Assembly: GCF_002087295.1 (NCBI RefSeq)
Contig: NZ_MWVI01000002.1
Location: forward strand, 1-32,795
DNA length: 32,795 nt
DNA from: Vreelandella lionensis
GTDB taxonomy: Bacteria > Pseudomonadota > Gammaproteobacteria > Pseudomonadales > Halomonadaceae
Direction: 5' to 3'
Part shown: one piece after another, positions 16,185 to 26,215 of the stretch
How the letters are laid out: each line of letters begins with the position of its first letter
How positions within the stretch are numbered: the stretch's first letter is position 1
The notes under the pieces: generated by a model
Databases searched by the model: none
The model's input: the letters and a program-made list of their open reading frames with translations, nothing else
What the model was told of the DNA's origin: nothing
Translations under genes and position numbers: made by a program

Positions 16185-19100
16185 TCAACCGAGATCTTTC
16201 TCCCGCCGTAAGCGGCCGCCAATCACCAGCATGCAGGGGGTGAGCAGCAGGGTGAGGAAGGTGGCGAACGTCAACCCACCGGCAATCGCGCTGGACATTT
16301 GTGTCCACCACTGGGCAGACGGGGCGTTGAAACCTAATGCCGGGGCAAACAAATTGACGTTGACGCCCAACACCATCGGCATCAACCCCAGTACGGTCGT
16401 AATCGCGGTGAGTAGCACCGGGCGCAGGCGTAAACAGCCTGCTTCCAAGGCCGCTTGAGCGGGGGGCATGCCCTCGGCGCGCAGCTCGTTATAGGTATCG
16501 ATCAAGACGATATTGTTGTTCACCACGATCCCTGCCAGCGCGATCACCCCCATGCCTACCATCACAATGCCGAACGCTTGGCCGGTGATGAGTAGTCCCA
16601 TCAATACCCCTGCCGTTGAGAACACAATCGCCGACAGTACCAGCGCGGCTTGGTAGTAGCTATTGAACTGCGTCACCAGAATCAGTGCCATCAAGCCAAT
16701 CGCAACCAAGAAAGCGCTGACCAGAAACTGCATCGACTCCTGCTGATCCTCTTGCTCACCGGCGACGTTAACCATCAAACCGTCGGGCAGTTGGCCTTGG
16801 CCAGCGTCCAATAGAGCGCGCAGCCGCTCATCGGCCAAGAATTCTGGAGCTAAGTCGGCTTCCACCGTAATAGCACGGCGGCCATCGATGCGGTTAAGCG
16901 TGCCCACTTTTGGTGCAGGAGTAATCTCCACAAAGTGCGAAATAGGCACCTGCCCGCGAGGGGTATTAATCGTCAAACGCTCAAGCTGGTTCAATGTGCG
17001 CCAGTTCTCCGGCAGTCGCACCCGAATATCCACTTCATCGTTCACCGTGGGCGGACGATAGAGGCGATCTGAAGCCCGGTGGTGAGCAGTTGAACGGCAC
17101 TGCCGATGGTGGTGATATCGGTTCCCATACGGGCAGCGGCTTCGCGATCCACATGCACCTGCCACTCGACGCCCGGCAGGCTGCGGTTATCCTGAATATC
17201 GGTAAAGCCGCCAAGGTTGCGCATCATCGCCGTGATTTGATCAACCCCTGCATCGGCAATGTCCGGGTCGGTAGCACTCACCTCCAGCACAATCGGCTTG
17301 CCGCCGCCGGGGCCCATCTCCTGCTCTTGAAACTCCAGGGTAATGCCTGGGATATCCTGGGTGCGCTCAGCCATATCCGCCAGAATGGTGCGAGCAGGAC
17401 GGCGCTGATACCAGTCGATAAACTGGAACTGAAGCATGCCAATTACATCACTACCCATTTGCTGGTCGGGCACAGCGTAAGAGCGGGCGTAGAGCGCTCC
17501 ACTTCCCCCATACCACCCAAGCGCTGCTCCACGCGCTGCAAAATGGCATCGGTTTCCTCCGCCGAAAAATCACCGCGGGCGCGCACCAGTACCTGAGCGC
17601 TGTCCGGCTCCACGTTAGGAAAGAAATCCACGCCATGATTGAAGCGCGCATAGCCGGTGTAGAGTAGGGCAATCAGCAGTACCGCAAACAGCAGTACCCA
17701 GGCAGGATGCTGAAGCAGGCGGCTCAAGATCCGACGATACCCACGCCCAAGCGCTGTACTTTCATCTATCGGCCCGGTACCACTGGCATGAGAGGTGCGC
17801 GTGAACAGGCGGCCCAGCGTAGGCAAAAACACCAGCGCCATGGCCAGCGAGGCCAGCAAGCATAGAATCACCGTGGCGGGCAGGTACTTCATAAATTGGC
17901 CCACCACGCCCGGCCAAAACAGCAGCGGGATGAACACGGCGAGTGTCGTTGCCGTAGAGGCGATGACCGGCCAGCTCATGCGTGAGGCGGCATCGAGCCA
18001 CGCTTGATGCGGCGCTTGGCCGTCGTGCAGATGCCGGTCGGCCAACTCGCTGACGACGATAGCCCCATCCACCGAGCATGCCCGCGACCAAAATCAGTGC
18101 AAACAGCACGACAATATTGAGCGTAAATCCAAACGCCCACACCAGCAGAATGCCGGTGAGGAACGCTCCTGGAATGGTCAGCCCTACCAGCAGTGCCATC
18201 CGCCAGCCCATCACGGCCACCACTACGATGAGTACCAGCACAACGGCGGTTAACACGTTATTCAGCAGCTCCGAGAGCATGTTCTGCACGGTAACCGACT
18301 CATCCAGAATAGTGGTTATCCGTAGCTGTTCGGGCAGCAGGTCTTCCGCGAGTGCCAACTGCTCTCGCACTGCTTCAATGGTCGCGATGATGTTGGCCCC
18401 AGCGCGTTTTGGAGATTTCCAGCACCACGGCGGGCTGGCCATCAATACGGGCAAATCCTTCGGCCTCTTTGTAGGTGGGGTGAATCCAGGCCACATCGCC
18501 AAAGGTGACCACTTGATCTCCTTCTACTTTCACCGGCATGTTCATCACGTCGTTTAACGACTCAATAATGCCGGGAACCTTTAACGCTAAACGCCCCGCG
18601 CCCGTATCCAGACTGCCTGCGGCGACCAAGCGGTTATTGCGTGATATCTGATTGAACAGGGTGTCGAAATCAACGCCGTAGCTCTCCAGCACCAGCGGGT
18701 CGACGACGATCTCCAACAGGTCCTCCCGTTCGCCAGCAATCTCTACCTCGAGCACATCGGCGATGCCTTCGATTTCCTCTTTCAAGCGCCGGGCAATCGT
18801 CATCCGCTCCCGGGTATCCAGATCGCCGGAGAGGCCGATACTCAGAACGGGAAACTCGGAGACGTTAACTTCCATCACCCGTGGCTCTTCCGCTTCATCG
18901 GGCAGGCTGCTGCGGGCAATATCGACGCGCTCGCGCACATCGGCCAGGGCGGTGTCTGGGTCAAAACCAGGGTCGAACTCAAGCGTTACCGAGGCGTGGC
19001 CTTCACTGGACTGAGCGGTGAATTTACGCAGCCCCTCGATGCCACGCAGCTCCTGCTCCATGGGGCGGACCAGTAGGCGCTCGCCATCTTCGGGGCTGAC

Positions 19101-19262
19101 GCCCTCCAGCGCGAGAGATACGTAGATAATCGGGATCGTCACGTCGGGGTTGGCTTCTTTGGGAATCGCCTGCCAGGCGGCCGTGCCCGCCAGTAGCAGC
19201 CCTACCAGTAGCAGCAGTGTGGTACGGGTATGGGTGAGGGCGGCATTAATTAACTGGCGCAT
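16185..19262 (-). pseudogene. RND efflux permease (four single-base frameshifts)
   Basis: Proton-driven inner-membrane exporter of the AcrB/HAE1-like superfamily; substrates unknown. The N-terminus MRQLINAALTHTRTTLLLLV leads into TM1. The porter motif IPKEANPDVTIPI, the TM4 motif AGMLVDGAIVVSEL and the second-half equivalent LAGIVVNNNIVLIDTYNEL are all present, so both halves of a full RND protein are there. The frame is broken at four places: extra A on the coding strand (T-run 18407-18410), extra G (18072-18073), a missing G (about 17495-17500) and a missing G (17075-17077). Two insertions plus two deletions cancel, so 3078 bases encode 1025 residues, exactly the normal size. That argues for sequence error, not decay. 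ATG 19262 overlaps the end of the fusion-protein gene. No outer-membrane channel gene is adjacent, so a TolC homologue elsewhere is implied. Confidence 0.92.
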
Positions 19263-20338
19263 GTCCACCTTCCTGGGCAGGCACGGGGGTTACTGCTTCG
19301 CCGGGGCGGACCAAGCCCAGCCCCTAACGTAATGAGGGTGACCGGGTCGGGCAGGCCGCTGACATAGGCGCGCTGGGTATCGGCGCTAACTAGCTCGACG
19401 GCGGTTTGCACGACACGATCCTCGTCATCCAAGTGCTTGATGGCTAACTGGCCGCGCTCGTCAAGGCTGAATAACGCAGGCGAAAGGGTGTGCACTTGGC
19501 GGGGTGGCAATGTGATCGTGAACTCTGCACTGCCTCCCGCTAAGCGCAGGCGCTCGGGGTTGTCGAGTGCTACTTCGATATAGAACGTACGGGTCGCTTC
19601 TTCTGCACGGCTGCTGATATAGCTCACTTCGCCAGCGAGCGATCCACCGTTAAGTAGACGGGCCGTCACGGGTAACCCCACGCTTAAAGCACCTATCTGC
19701 TGCTGTGACACCCAGGCGGTACCGGTTAGGCGGCGATCATCAATCAAGCGTGCCCACTCTTCGCCTGGCTGGAGTAGGTCGCCAAGCTCTACCTGTGTTC
19801 GGTCGAGGGTGCCGTCAAATGGGGCAGTGGGCCGGGTGTCTTGCAGCTGTTTCTCTAGCTGCGCCACCTGCGCCGCGCTGGCGCTGAGCGCGCTTTGCAG
19901 GCGCAGCAGCTCCGGCTGGGAAATTAGCTCACGACGGCGCAGGCTCTGGGCACCGGCGTACTCGGCTTCGGCCAGCGCTAGTTCATCTCTGGCCTGCCGC
20001 AAGCGTTCGGGCAGGGCATCGTTATCCAGCACTAGTAGCGTTTCGCCCTGGCGCACGCTCTCTCCTTGCTTGACCGGCTTCTCTGCGACGTAACCCGCGA
20101 CGTTGGCACGCAGCACTGTCTCACGCTCAGCGGTGAGCTGGCCCTGTAGCACCTGCTGGGGAATATACGGCGTGCTCTGCTGAGTGCTTACCTCGACGCG
20201 GGGGAGGGCCTCGGCTTGCTCTGCTGTGCTTTCAGGAGGTGAAGATTGAAACTGCTGAAAATCGCCAACGGCCAGCCATACCACTAACGCCAGCACCAGC
20301 AGGCTAGCCAGCGCGTAAGAGGGGGGAATTCGTCGCAT
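19246..20338 (-). CDS. RND efflux membrane fusion protein (frameshift near C-terminus)
   Basis: Periplasmic adaptor linking the RND permease to an outer-membrane channel (HlyD/AcrA type). N-terminal signal anchor (about residues 8-26, no lipobox Cys), the lipoyl half-motif LRANVAGYVAEKPVKQGESV (about 76-95), an alpha-hairpin coiled coil (about 100-165), the second lipoyl half TAPFDGTLDRTQVELGDLLQ, then beta-barrel and membrane-proximal domains (ending VSGLPDPVTLITLG). One extra base in the run 19321-19324 (CCCC on the plus strand) shifts the last 25 codons. Corrected, it ends RPGEAVTPVPAQEGGHAPVN with TAA at 19246-19248, 363 residues, overlapping the permease start by 17 bases (translational coupling). 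As written it reads on to TAA at 19250-19252. ATG 20338 lacks a clear ribosome site. Confidence 0.9.
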
Positions 20339-20478
20339 GGAAAGTCACTGTTCCAAGGGAATGACAAAATAGATAGCGCGGTAAAGGATGGTACCGCAGC
20401 CCGTCACACCATAGCGTAACTGGCCGTTTTCAGCGAGTATCAAGCCCGCGTGCAAATGGGTAGTCGTCTCATGTCTGA

Positions 20479-20507
20479 TTGAGTTTTTGAGCGTCTGGGC
20501 ATACCAT
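20479..20507 (+). promoter_or_regulatory. Predicted sigma-70 promoter of mdh
   Basis: TTGAGT (20479-20484), a 17-base spacer, then TACCAT (20502-20507). A 9-base direct repeat, AGGCGAACC (20527-20535 and 20542-20550), follows in the leader just before the ribosome site; its role is unknown. Confidence 0.45.
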
Positions 20508-20564
20508 CATGGCGCTATTCTTTACCAGGCGAACCTCCATTAGGCGAACCATCAAGGAGCAATG

Positions 20565-21539
20565 ATGAAAGATCCAGTACGTATTGCGATTACCGGCGGT
20601 GCCGGCCAGATCAGCTACTCTCTTATTTTCCGTATTGCCGCTGGCGACATGCTAGGGCCGGATCAGCCTGTCATTCTCCAGCTTCTCGAAATTCCTCAAG
20701 CGATGGACGCGCTGAACGGCGTCGTGATGGAAGTTAACGACTGTGCGTTCCCGCTGGTGCAAGACATCGTTGCCACCGACGACCCGAACGTTGCCTTTAA
20801 AGATGCTGACTTCGCTCTGCTGGTAGGTGCACGTCCGCGTGGCCCGGGTATGGAGCGTAAAGATCTGCTGGAAGCCAACGCCGCGATCTTCTCTGTACAG
20901 GGTAAAGCACTGAACGACCATGCTAGCCGTGATGTGAAAGTGCTGGTCGTCGGCAACCCGGCCAACACCAACGCGCTGATTGCTTCCTGCAACGCGCCGG
21001 ATCTGGACGCTGGTCAGTTCACTGCCATGACGCGTCTGGACCATAACCGCGCGCTGACACAGCTGGCTCAGAAAACCGGCAAGCACGTCACCGACGTTGA
21101 AAACATGATCATCTGGGGCAACCATAGTGCCACCCAGTACCCGGATCTGGCCCAGTGCAAAGTAGACGGCAAAGCCGCTTTCGATCTGGTTGAGCGTGAC
21201 TGGTACGAAAACGACTTCATCCCGACTGTGCAGCAGCGCGGTGCCGCGATCATCAAAGCGCGCGGTGCTTCCTCTGCCGCTTCTGCTGCGTCATCTGCCA
21301 TCGACCACATGCGCGATTGGGCGCTGGGTTGCGACGGCATCGTCAGCATGGCGATTCCTTCCGACGGCAGCTACGGCATCGCCGAAGGCATCATCTACTC
21401 CTACCCGGTTCGTTGTCAGGGTGGCAAATACGAAATCGTACAAGGTTTCGAGCTGGATGCATTCAGCAAAGAGAAGATGCAAGCCACCGAGAAAGAACTG
21501 CGCGAAGAGCGCGCTGCCGTTGAGCACCTGCTCGGCTAA
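20565..21539 (+). CDS. mdh: Malate dehydrogenase (NAD-dependent)
   Basis: Oxidises malate to oxaloacetate with NAD in the TCA cycle. Rossmann motif [16 protein letters not shown] (about residues 9-24); [19 protein letters not shown] carries the mobile active-site loop Arg; [12 protein letters not shown]; the catalytic [14 protein letters not shown] with the active His; and [20 protein letters not shown]. This is the longer cytosolic-type MDH of about 325 residues (324 here), not the 312-residue E. coli type. Of two adjacent ATGs, 20565 is better spaced from AAGGAG (20554-20559) than 20562. Divergent from the efflux genes and followed by two tandem hairpins. It supplies the oxaloacetate used by the pckA product elsewhere in this window. 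The frame is intact. Confidence 0.96.
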   Translation: MKDPVRIAITGGAGQISYSLIFRIAAGDMLGPDQPVILQLLEIPQAMDALNGVVMEVNDCAFPLVQDIVATDDPNVAFKDADFALLVGARPRGPGMERKDLLEANAAIFSVQGKALNDHASRDVKVLVVGNPANTNALIASCNAPDLDAGQFTAMTRLDHNRALTQLAQKTGKHVTDVENMIIWGNHSATQYPDLAQCKVDGKAAFDLVERDWYENDFIPTVQQRGAAIIKARGASSAASAASSAIDHMRDWALGCDGIVSMAIPSDGSYGIAEGIIYSYPVRCQGGKYEIVQGFELDAFSKEKMQATEKELREERAAVEHLLG

Positions 21540-21548
21540 ACGCGCCTG

Positions 21549-21573
21549 CTAAGCGCTTTTTATAAGCGCTTAG
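21549..21573 (+). other. Perfect 10-bp hairpin after mdh
   Basis: CTAAGCGCTT (21549-21558) pairs with AAGCGCTTAG (21564-21573) around TTTAT. It has no T-tract and sits 9 bases after the mdh stop and 6 before the true terminator; a likely 3'-end stabiliser. Confidence 0.6.
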
Positions 21574-21579
21574 TCACGC

Positions 21580-21610
21580 AAAACCCCGCAAGATTTCTTG
21601 CGGGGTTTTT
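21580..21610. terminator. Bidirectional intrinsic terminator, mdh / HAD hydrolase
   Basis: AAAACCCCGCAAGA (21580-21593) pairs with TCTTGCGGGGTTTT (21596-21609), with T-tracts on both strands. It lies between the convergent mdh and HAD genes and can serve both. Confidence 0.94.
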
Positions 21611-21628
21611 GTTTGCCTCATTAATCAA

Positions 21629-22284
21629 TTAATCCCGCAGGCTCATAATCCGCCAGTTCCGTTCTTCTGCCACTTTACGCAGGGTGTCGTCTGGGTCGAC
21701 GGCAACCGGGTGATCACCGTTCTCAAGTAGCGGTAGATCGTTGTGAGAATCGCTATAGAACCATGCGCCGTCCATGGTGATATCTTGGGCTTCTAGCCAC
21801 GCTTGTAGGCGGATGACTTTACCCTCGCGGTAACTGGGCACGCCGTCAACACGGCCAGTATAGCGGCCATCGACCATTTCCGGCTCTACAGCGATTAAAT
21901 CATCAACACCTAAGCGCTCGGCAATGGGGCCGGTAATAAAACGGTTGGTGGCAGGGATAATCAGCAGCGTATCGCCTTTGGTGCGGTGGCGGGCCAGCAG
22001 CTCCTCGGCTTTGGGCAGAATATGCGGCTCGATTTTGCTGGCCATGAATTGCTGGTGCCACGCCGCCAGCTGCTCCGGCGTGTTTTCAGCCAGCGGTTCA
22101 GCGCCATTTCCAAAAATGCCGCCATATCCAGAGTGCCCGCGTTGCAATCGGCGAGAAAGCGCTCGTTGGCCTCGCGGGAGGCCACCGGGTCCACTGCGCC
22201 TTGCTCCACCAGAAACTCACCCCAGGCATGGTCGCTGTCGATGGATAGCAGCGTATTGTCCAAATCGAAAATGGCCAGACTCAC
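21629..22284 (-). pseudogene. HAD-IB family phosphatase, SerB-like (single frameshift)
   Basis: Predicted phosphomonoesterase of HAD subfamily IB, related to phosphoserine phosphatase; the true substrate is unknown. Motif I is AIFDLDNTLL (residues 4-13) and motif IV is [13 protein letters not shown] near 165-177. One base is missing at about 22097-22098 (coding strand AAA read as AA). Restoring it gives [13 protein letters not shown] and a 218-residue protein. Motif II reads [10 protein letters not shown] (Pro codon at 21953-21955) where relatives usually have Thr, so a motif-II residue may be lost or miscalled. The start is GTG at 22284 with AAGGGGAG six bases away. It is divergent from rppH, an arrangement I recall from Pseudomonas. 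Confidence 0.85.
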
Positions 22285-22447
22285 GGCGCTCCCCTTATGG
22301 TTAATGTTGGACGTTGGTCGTCGGATACAAAGCGCCGGATTATCGCAGAGTCACCTAGGTTTCACCACTTAGCGTGATATTGTATTGATACGCTTGTCTC
22401 CCTTGTGGAAAAATGGGCATAACTGAAAATTTATGAAGGTGATGTCC

Positions 22448-22942
22448 GTGATCGACGCTGACGGCTTTCGCCCTAATGTTGGCATTATCATTGCCAATAT
22501 CCAGGGGCAGCTGCTTTGGGCGCGTCGTGTAGGACAAAATGCGTGGCAATTTCCCCAGGGAGGCATTAAGGCAAGCGAGACGCCACAACAAGCGCTTTTT
22601 CGTTAACGCCACGAAGAGATCGGCCTAACCGCCGACGATGTTGATATTGTCGCCTGCACCCGGGGCTGGCTGCGCTACCGTCTGCCACGACGCATGATTC
22701 GTACCCACTCAAGGCCAGTGTGTATTGGCCAAAAACAGAAGTGGTTTTTACTCAAAATTCGTTGCCAAGAAAACCGTATTTGTATGACGGCCACGCCCAA
22801 GCCGGAATTCGACGGTTGGCGATGGGTTAGCTACTGGTACCCGTTAGGGCAAGTGGTGCCGTTTAAACGAGAGGTCTATCGGCGTGCGCTAAGAGAGCTT
22901 TCTCCTCGCGTGCAGCGCTTGGCACAAGATAGCGAAGGATAA
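22448..22942 (+). pseudogene. rppH: RNA pyrophosphohydrolase RppH (in-frame stop at codon 53)
   Basis: Removes pyrophosphate from 5'-triphosphate mRNA to trigger RNase E-dependent decay. The protein aligns throughout with E. coli Rpp[38 protein letters not shown], then [13 protein letters not shown] and [22 protein letters not shown] at 22604-22606 replaces codon 53, the first Glu of the Nudix REUXEE, the residue mutated in the classical inactive E53A enzyme. The next codon is Arg instead of the conserved hydrophobic residue. No indel is involved; the frame continues to TAA at 22940-22942 (164 residues). GTG at 22448 is chosen because AAGG is spaced 8 bases from it and the N-terminus matches. 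Probably co-transcribed with ptsP. Two base miscalls or a real null allele would both fit. Confidence 0.93.
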
Positions 22943-23029
22943 CGCGCGCATCATTGCAGGATAAAAGCAGTGTTAGCCCAGCCGGACAATCCCTCAGCGA
23001 GGCAAATAATAGTGAATAGGAAAACGTCC

Positions 23030-25291
23030 ATGCTTGAGGTGCTGCGACGCGTTATTCAAGAAGTGAATGGCGCACGGAACCTCGACGCCGCGCTGTCGAC
23101 CATGGTTCGCCGCATACGCAAAGCCATGCAGACCGATGTGTGCTCTTTTTATCTTTACGATAAAGAACTGGAGTCGTTGGTTCTGATGGAAACCATTGGT
23201 CTGCGTACCCAAGCCGTGGGTCGTGTCGTGTTGCCGCTGGGGGAGGGCGTAGTGGGGCTGGTGGCCAAACGCAGCGAGCCGCTCAACTTGGAAGATGCCC
23301 AGTCGCACTCCCATTTCCGCTACTTTGAAGCGACCGGTGAAGAGCGTTATTCAAGCTTTCTTGGGGTGCCGATTATCCACCAGCGCCACATGTTGGGGGT
23401 GCTGGTGGTGCAGCAGGCGGAAAAGCGCCGCTACGATGACGAAGATGAAGCCTTCCTGGTCACCATGGCGGCACAGCTTTCGGGCGTGCTGGCTCATGCC
23501 TTAGCCACCGGTAATCTCACTCGCCCCGCGCTACCCGGTGGCCAGGCGATGTTCAAAGGGGTCGCGGCCTCGCCCGGCATGGCCATGGGCGAAGCCGTGG
23601 TGATCACTCCTCCCGCTGACCTCAATAGCGTTCCTGATCTTATTCCCAGCGACCAGGAGTACGAAATTGCCCGGCTAAAAGAGGCCATCGGCAAAACCCG
23701 CGATGAGATTCGTGCCGCTGCAGAGCGTTTGGTCAATCGTATCTCCTCTCAAGAGCTGGCGCTGTTCGACGTCTACCAACATATGTTGGGGGAAGCGGCA
23801 CTCTCCGAAGAGGTCGAAAAACGAATTCGGGAAGGGCAGCGGGCGCCGGCGGCGCTCGCCGATGTCGTTCGCCGCCACGTTCAGTACCTAGAACGTGTCG
23901 AGGATGGCTACCTGCGCGAGCGGGCAGCAGATATTCGCGACCTGGGCCGTCGCGTGTTGGCGCATCTGAAAGACGAAACGCCTTCTACGCCGGAAACTTA
24001 TCCAGACAACGCCATTTTAGTTGGCGATGAAATCAGTGTGGCGATGCTGGGCGAAGTGCCGCGCGACAAGCTAAAAGGATTGGTGTCGGTACGTGGTTCT
24101 AGTACGTCTCACGTGGCGATTGTCGCCCGTGCCATGGGCATTCCCACGGTATTAGGAATGGTAGACCTGCCGCTGCCACGCCTGAACGGTGCGCCCGTGG
24201 TGCTAGATGGCCACCGGGGGCGGCTATTTGTGCGTCCTGCCGCCGAGCTGCAAACCCGCTACGCTAGCCTGATTGCCGAAGAGAAAGTGCTCAGCGAAGT
24301 GCTGGAGCATGAACAGGATCTGCCCAGTAGAACCCCCGACGGCCATGAAATGCCGCTGATGGTGAATACTGGCTTGGCGGTGGATGCCTCTGCACTGCTG
24401 AAAAGCCGCATTGGCGGGGTGGGGGTCTATCGCACCGGAGTGCCATTTATGATTACCGAGCGCTTCCCAGGTGAAAAAGAGCAGATGCGCATGTACCGCG
24501 AGCAGTTGAAAGGCTTTGCGCCGCTGCCGGTGGTGATGCGTACTCTAGATATCGGTGGCGACAAAGATTTGCCCTATTTCCCGATTGAGGAAGCCAACCC
24601 GTTCCTGGGCTGGCGGGGTATGCGCGTTACCCTGGATCATCCTGAAGTTCTGATGGTACAGCTGCGCGCCATGCTTAAAGCCTCCCACGATTTAGGCAAT
24701 CTCTACGTGCTGCTCCCCATGATCACCAATGTGGAGGAGGTCGATGAGGCAATACGGCTGCTTGATCGCGCCATCTTAGAGTTGGGCGAAGAGGGTATTA
24801 AGGTTGAGCGGCCAAAAGTGGGGGTCATGATTGAAGTACCCGCGACTATTTATCAAATGGACGCGCTGGCTAAGCGTGTCGATTTTTTCTCGGTAGGCAG
24901 TAATGACCTTACCCAGTACCTGCTAGCGGTGGATCGTAACAATCCGCGGGTGTCTAGCCTGTACGATGCGCTGCATCCCGCGCTACTTGGCGCTTTACAA
25001 GAGCTGGCTCAGGATGCGAAGCGGCTGAATAAGCCTATTTCGCTGTGTGGTGAGCTGGCGGGTGACCCAGCAGGCGCGCTGCTGTTGATGGCGATGGGCT
25101 TTCCCAGCCTTTCCATGAACGCCCCCAGCTTGCCAAAAGTGCGTGCCGCGATTCGTCGGGTCACGCTGGCCGATGCGCAAACGCTGCTCAAAGAGATCAT
25201 GCGGCTGGATACGCCCGCACTGGTCCATGAGCATCTTAATAAACGGCTGGATGAGTGGCAGTTGTCGCACCTGCTGCCCCCTCGTGATTAA
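23030..25291 (+). CDS. ptsP: Nitrogen-PTS phosphoenolpyruvate-protein phosphotransferase
   Basis: Enzyme I-Ntr: takes phosphate from phosphoenolpyruvate and passes it to NPr and EIIA-Ntr, linking nitrogen and potassium status to regulation. N-terminal GAF domain (about residues 1-165, with TDVCSFYLYDKELESLVLM and FLGVPIIHQRHMLGVLVVQQ). Then come the EI N-domain (GVAASPGMAMGEAV), the phosphorylated His in GSSTSHVAIVARAMGIPTV, and the PEP-binding barrel with RTLDIGGDKDLPYF, NPFLGWRGMRV, VGSNDLTQYLLAVDRNN and the catalytic Cys in SLCGELAGDP. 753 residues (748 in E. coli). ATG at 23030 has TAGGA 8 bases upstream; the open frame extends earlier, but the family N-terminus starts here. It follows rppH by 87 bases, as in E. 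coli and Pseudomonas. Confidence 0.96.
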   Translation: MLEVLRRVIQEVNGARNLDAALSTMVRRIRKAMQTDVCSFYLYDKELESLVLMETIGLRTQAVGRVVLPLGEGVVGLVAKRSEPLNLEDAQSHSHFRYFEATGEERYSSFLGVPIIHQRHMLGVLVVQQAEKRRYDDEDEAFLVTMAAQLSGVLAHALATGNLTRPALPGGQAMFKGVAASPGMAMGEAVVITPPADLNSVPDLIPSDQEYEIARLKEAIGKTRDEIRAAAERLVNRISSQELALFDVYQHMLGEAALSEEVEKRIREGQRAPAALADVVRRHVQYLERVEDGYLRERAADIRDLGRRVLAHLKDETPSTPETYPDNAILVGDEISVAMLGEVPRDKLKGLVSVRGSSTSHVAIVARAMGIPTVLGMVDLPLPRLNGAPVVLDGHRGRLFVRPAAELQTRYASLIAEEKVLSEVLEHEQDLPSRTPDGHEMPLMVNTGLAVDASALLKSRIGGVGVYRTGVPFMITERFPGEKEQMRMYREQLKGFAPLPVVMRTLDIGGDKDLPYFPIEEANPFLGWRGMRVTLDHPEVLMVQLRAMLKASHDLGNLYVLLPMITNVEEVDEAIRLLDRAILELGEEGIKVERPKVGVMIEVPATIYQMDALAKRVDFFSVGSNDLTQYLLAVDRNNPRVSSLYDALHPALLGALQELAQDAKRLNKPISLCGELAGDPAGALLLMAMGFPSLSMNAPSLPKVRAAIRRVTLADAQTLLKEIMRLDTPALVHEHLNKRLDEWQLSHLLPPRD

Positions 25292-25298
25292 TAAGCTA

Positions 25299-26066
25299 CT
25301 ATCGTTGGCATAGCGCCGTAAGTGTCGTTTCGCCAGTAAAGCGCCCGAGCGGCCCAAAGCGCTGCTCAGTGATAGCCACATCGCCCCGGTGGCTAAGCGT
25401 CAGCCAAGTAGTAGCGCGGGTGCCGTACTGCTCGCCGACGATAAAAGCCGCCGAGAGCTGACGCTCAAGAGTAACGCCAACCCCCGTATCGGGTAGCAAG
25501 TGATCGGCGGCTTGCCCTGGGTTTTGCAGCGCCTGTCGCGTGGCGGGCCCCCACAGGTGATTATTACTACCCTGCATAGCGCAACGTGCAGCCTGTAGTT
25601 TAGGCCAAGGCGTATTCAAACTGGCATTGGAAAGCCCATGCACCCCGGGCGGCACATTAACAAGGGATATGCCATCGCTTCCCCGGTGCAGGTGCCAGCA
25701 TTGGTGGGTGGTAGCGACTAATAAATTAAAGCCAGCGTAGCGCTCGGCTTGGTGGCTCGCCATGGTGTCTAGCCATGCGGCGGGGTCGTCACTGGCAAGT
25801 ACCCCCGCCACCAGTTCGCCTCGGCTGGGCGCGTTAGGGGGCGTGGGTAAGGTGGTATCGCGTACGTTGGTAAGTGCCGCCACAATGCCGTATCGATTTG
25901 CTGCCAGCCATGTACCACCCGCTTCCAAGTCTCTGCCACCCAGCAGTGTTTTGTCGCTCCACGCACTCAGTGGGGCAGTAGGGCGTGCATGGAACTCATC
26001 ACGATTACCCGCTAAGCGTAGAGGAGTGTGGCTATCGGGTGACCAACGAAACGTAATTAAACACAT
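25299..26066 (-). CDS. NRDE / TANGO2-family protein
   Basis: Member of the NRDE family, whose human representative is TANGO2 and whose biochemical role is still debated (haem trafficking or metabolism have been proposed). The start is set by MCLITFRWSPDS, with the family's invariant Cys2, and by the signature LAGNRDEFHARPTAPL (about residues 17-32). GGRDLEAGGTWLAAN (about 41-55) and ALTNVRD follow. 255 residues, no signal peptide or membrane segment. The open frame extends 19 codons upstream of 26066, but the Cys2 start fits the family. It converges on ptsP with only 7 bases between stops and is divergent from the receiver gene. No terminator is visible in that gap. Confidence 0.9.
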   Translation of the reverse strand: MCLITFRWSPDSHTPLRLAGNRDEFHARPTAPLSAWSDKTLLGGRDLEAGGTWLAANRYGIVAALTNVRDTTLPTPPNAPSRGELVAGVLASDDPAAWLDTMASHQAERYAGFNLLVATTHQCWHLHRGSDGISLVNVPPGVHGLSNASLNTPWPKLQAARCAMQGSNNHLWGPATRQALQNPGQAADHLLPDTGVGVTLERQLSAAFIVGEQYGTRATTWLTLSHRGDVAITEQRFGPLGRFTGETTLTALCQR

Positions 26067-26215
26067 AAATGACTCATAATAGGCATTATTCGGGGCATAC
26101 TTAAGTGGCGCGACATGACACACTTCCGGTGGAGACGTACACTGACTTTCGCGCCGTGATTAATGATGCGGGCTATCTCTACTAGCCTAACGCCCTGCCA
26201 ACTGGGACATCGCGA

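Noticed and set aside
16185..19262. True pseudogenisation of the RND pump by four frameshifts
   Set aside because: Two insertions and two deletions cancel to a normal 1025-codon gene with all motifs conserved, and similar lesions occur across unrelated housekeeping genes.
20527..20550. AGGCGAACC direct repeat before mdh as an operator
   Set aside because: Only two imperfectly extended copies with no known regulator match; too little to call.
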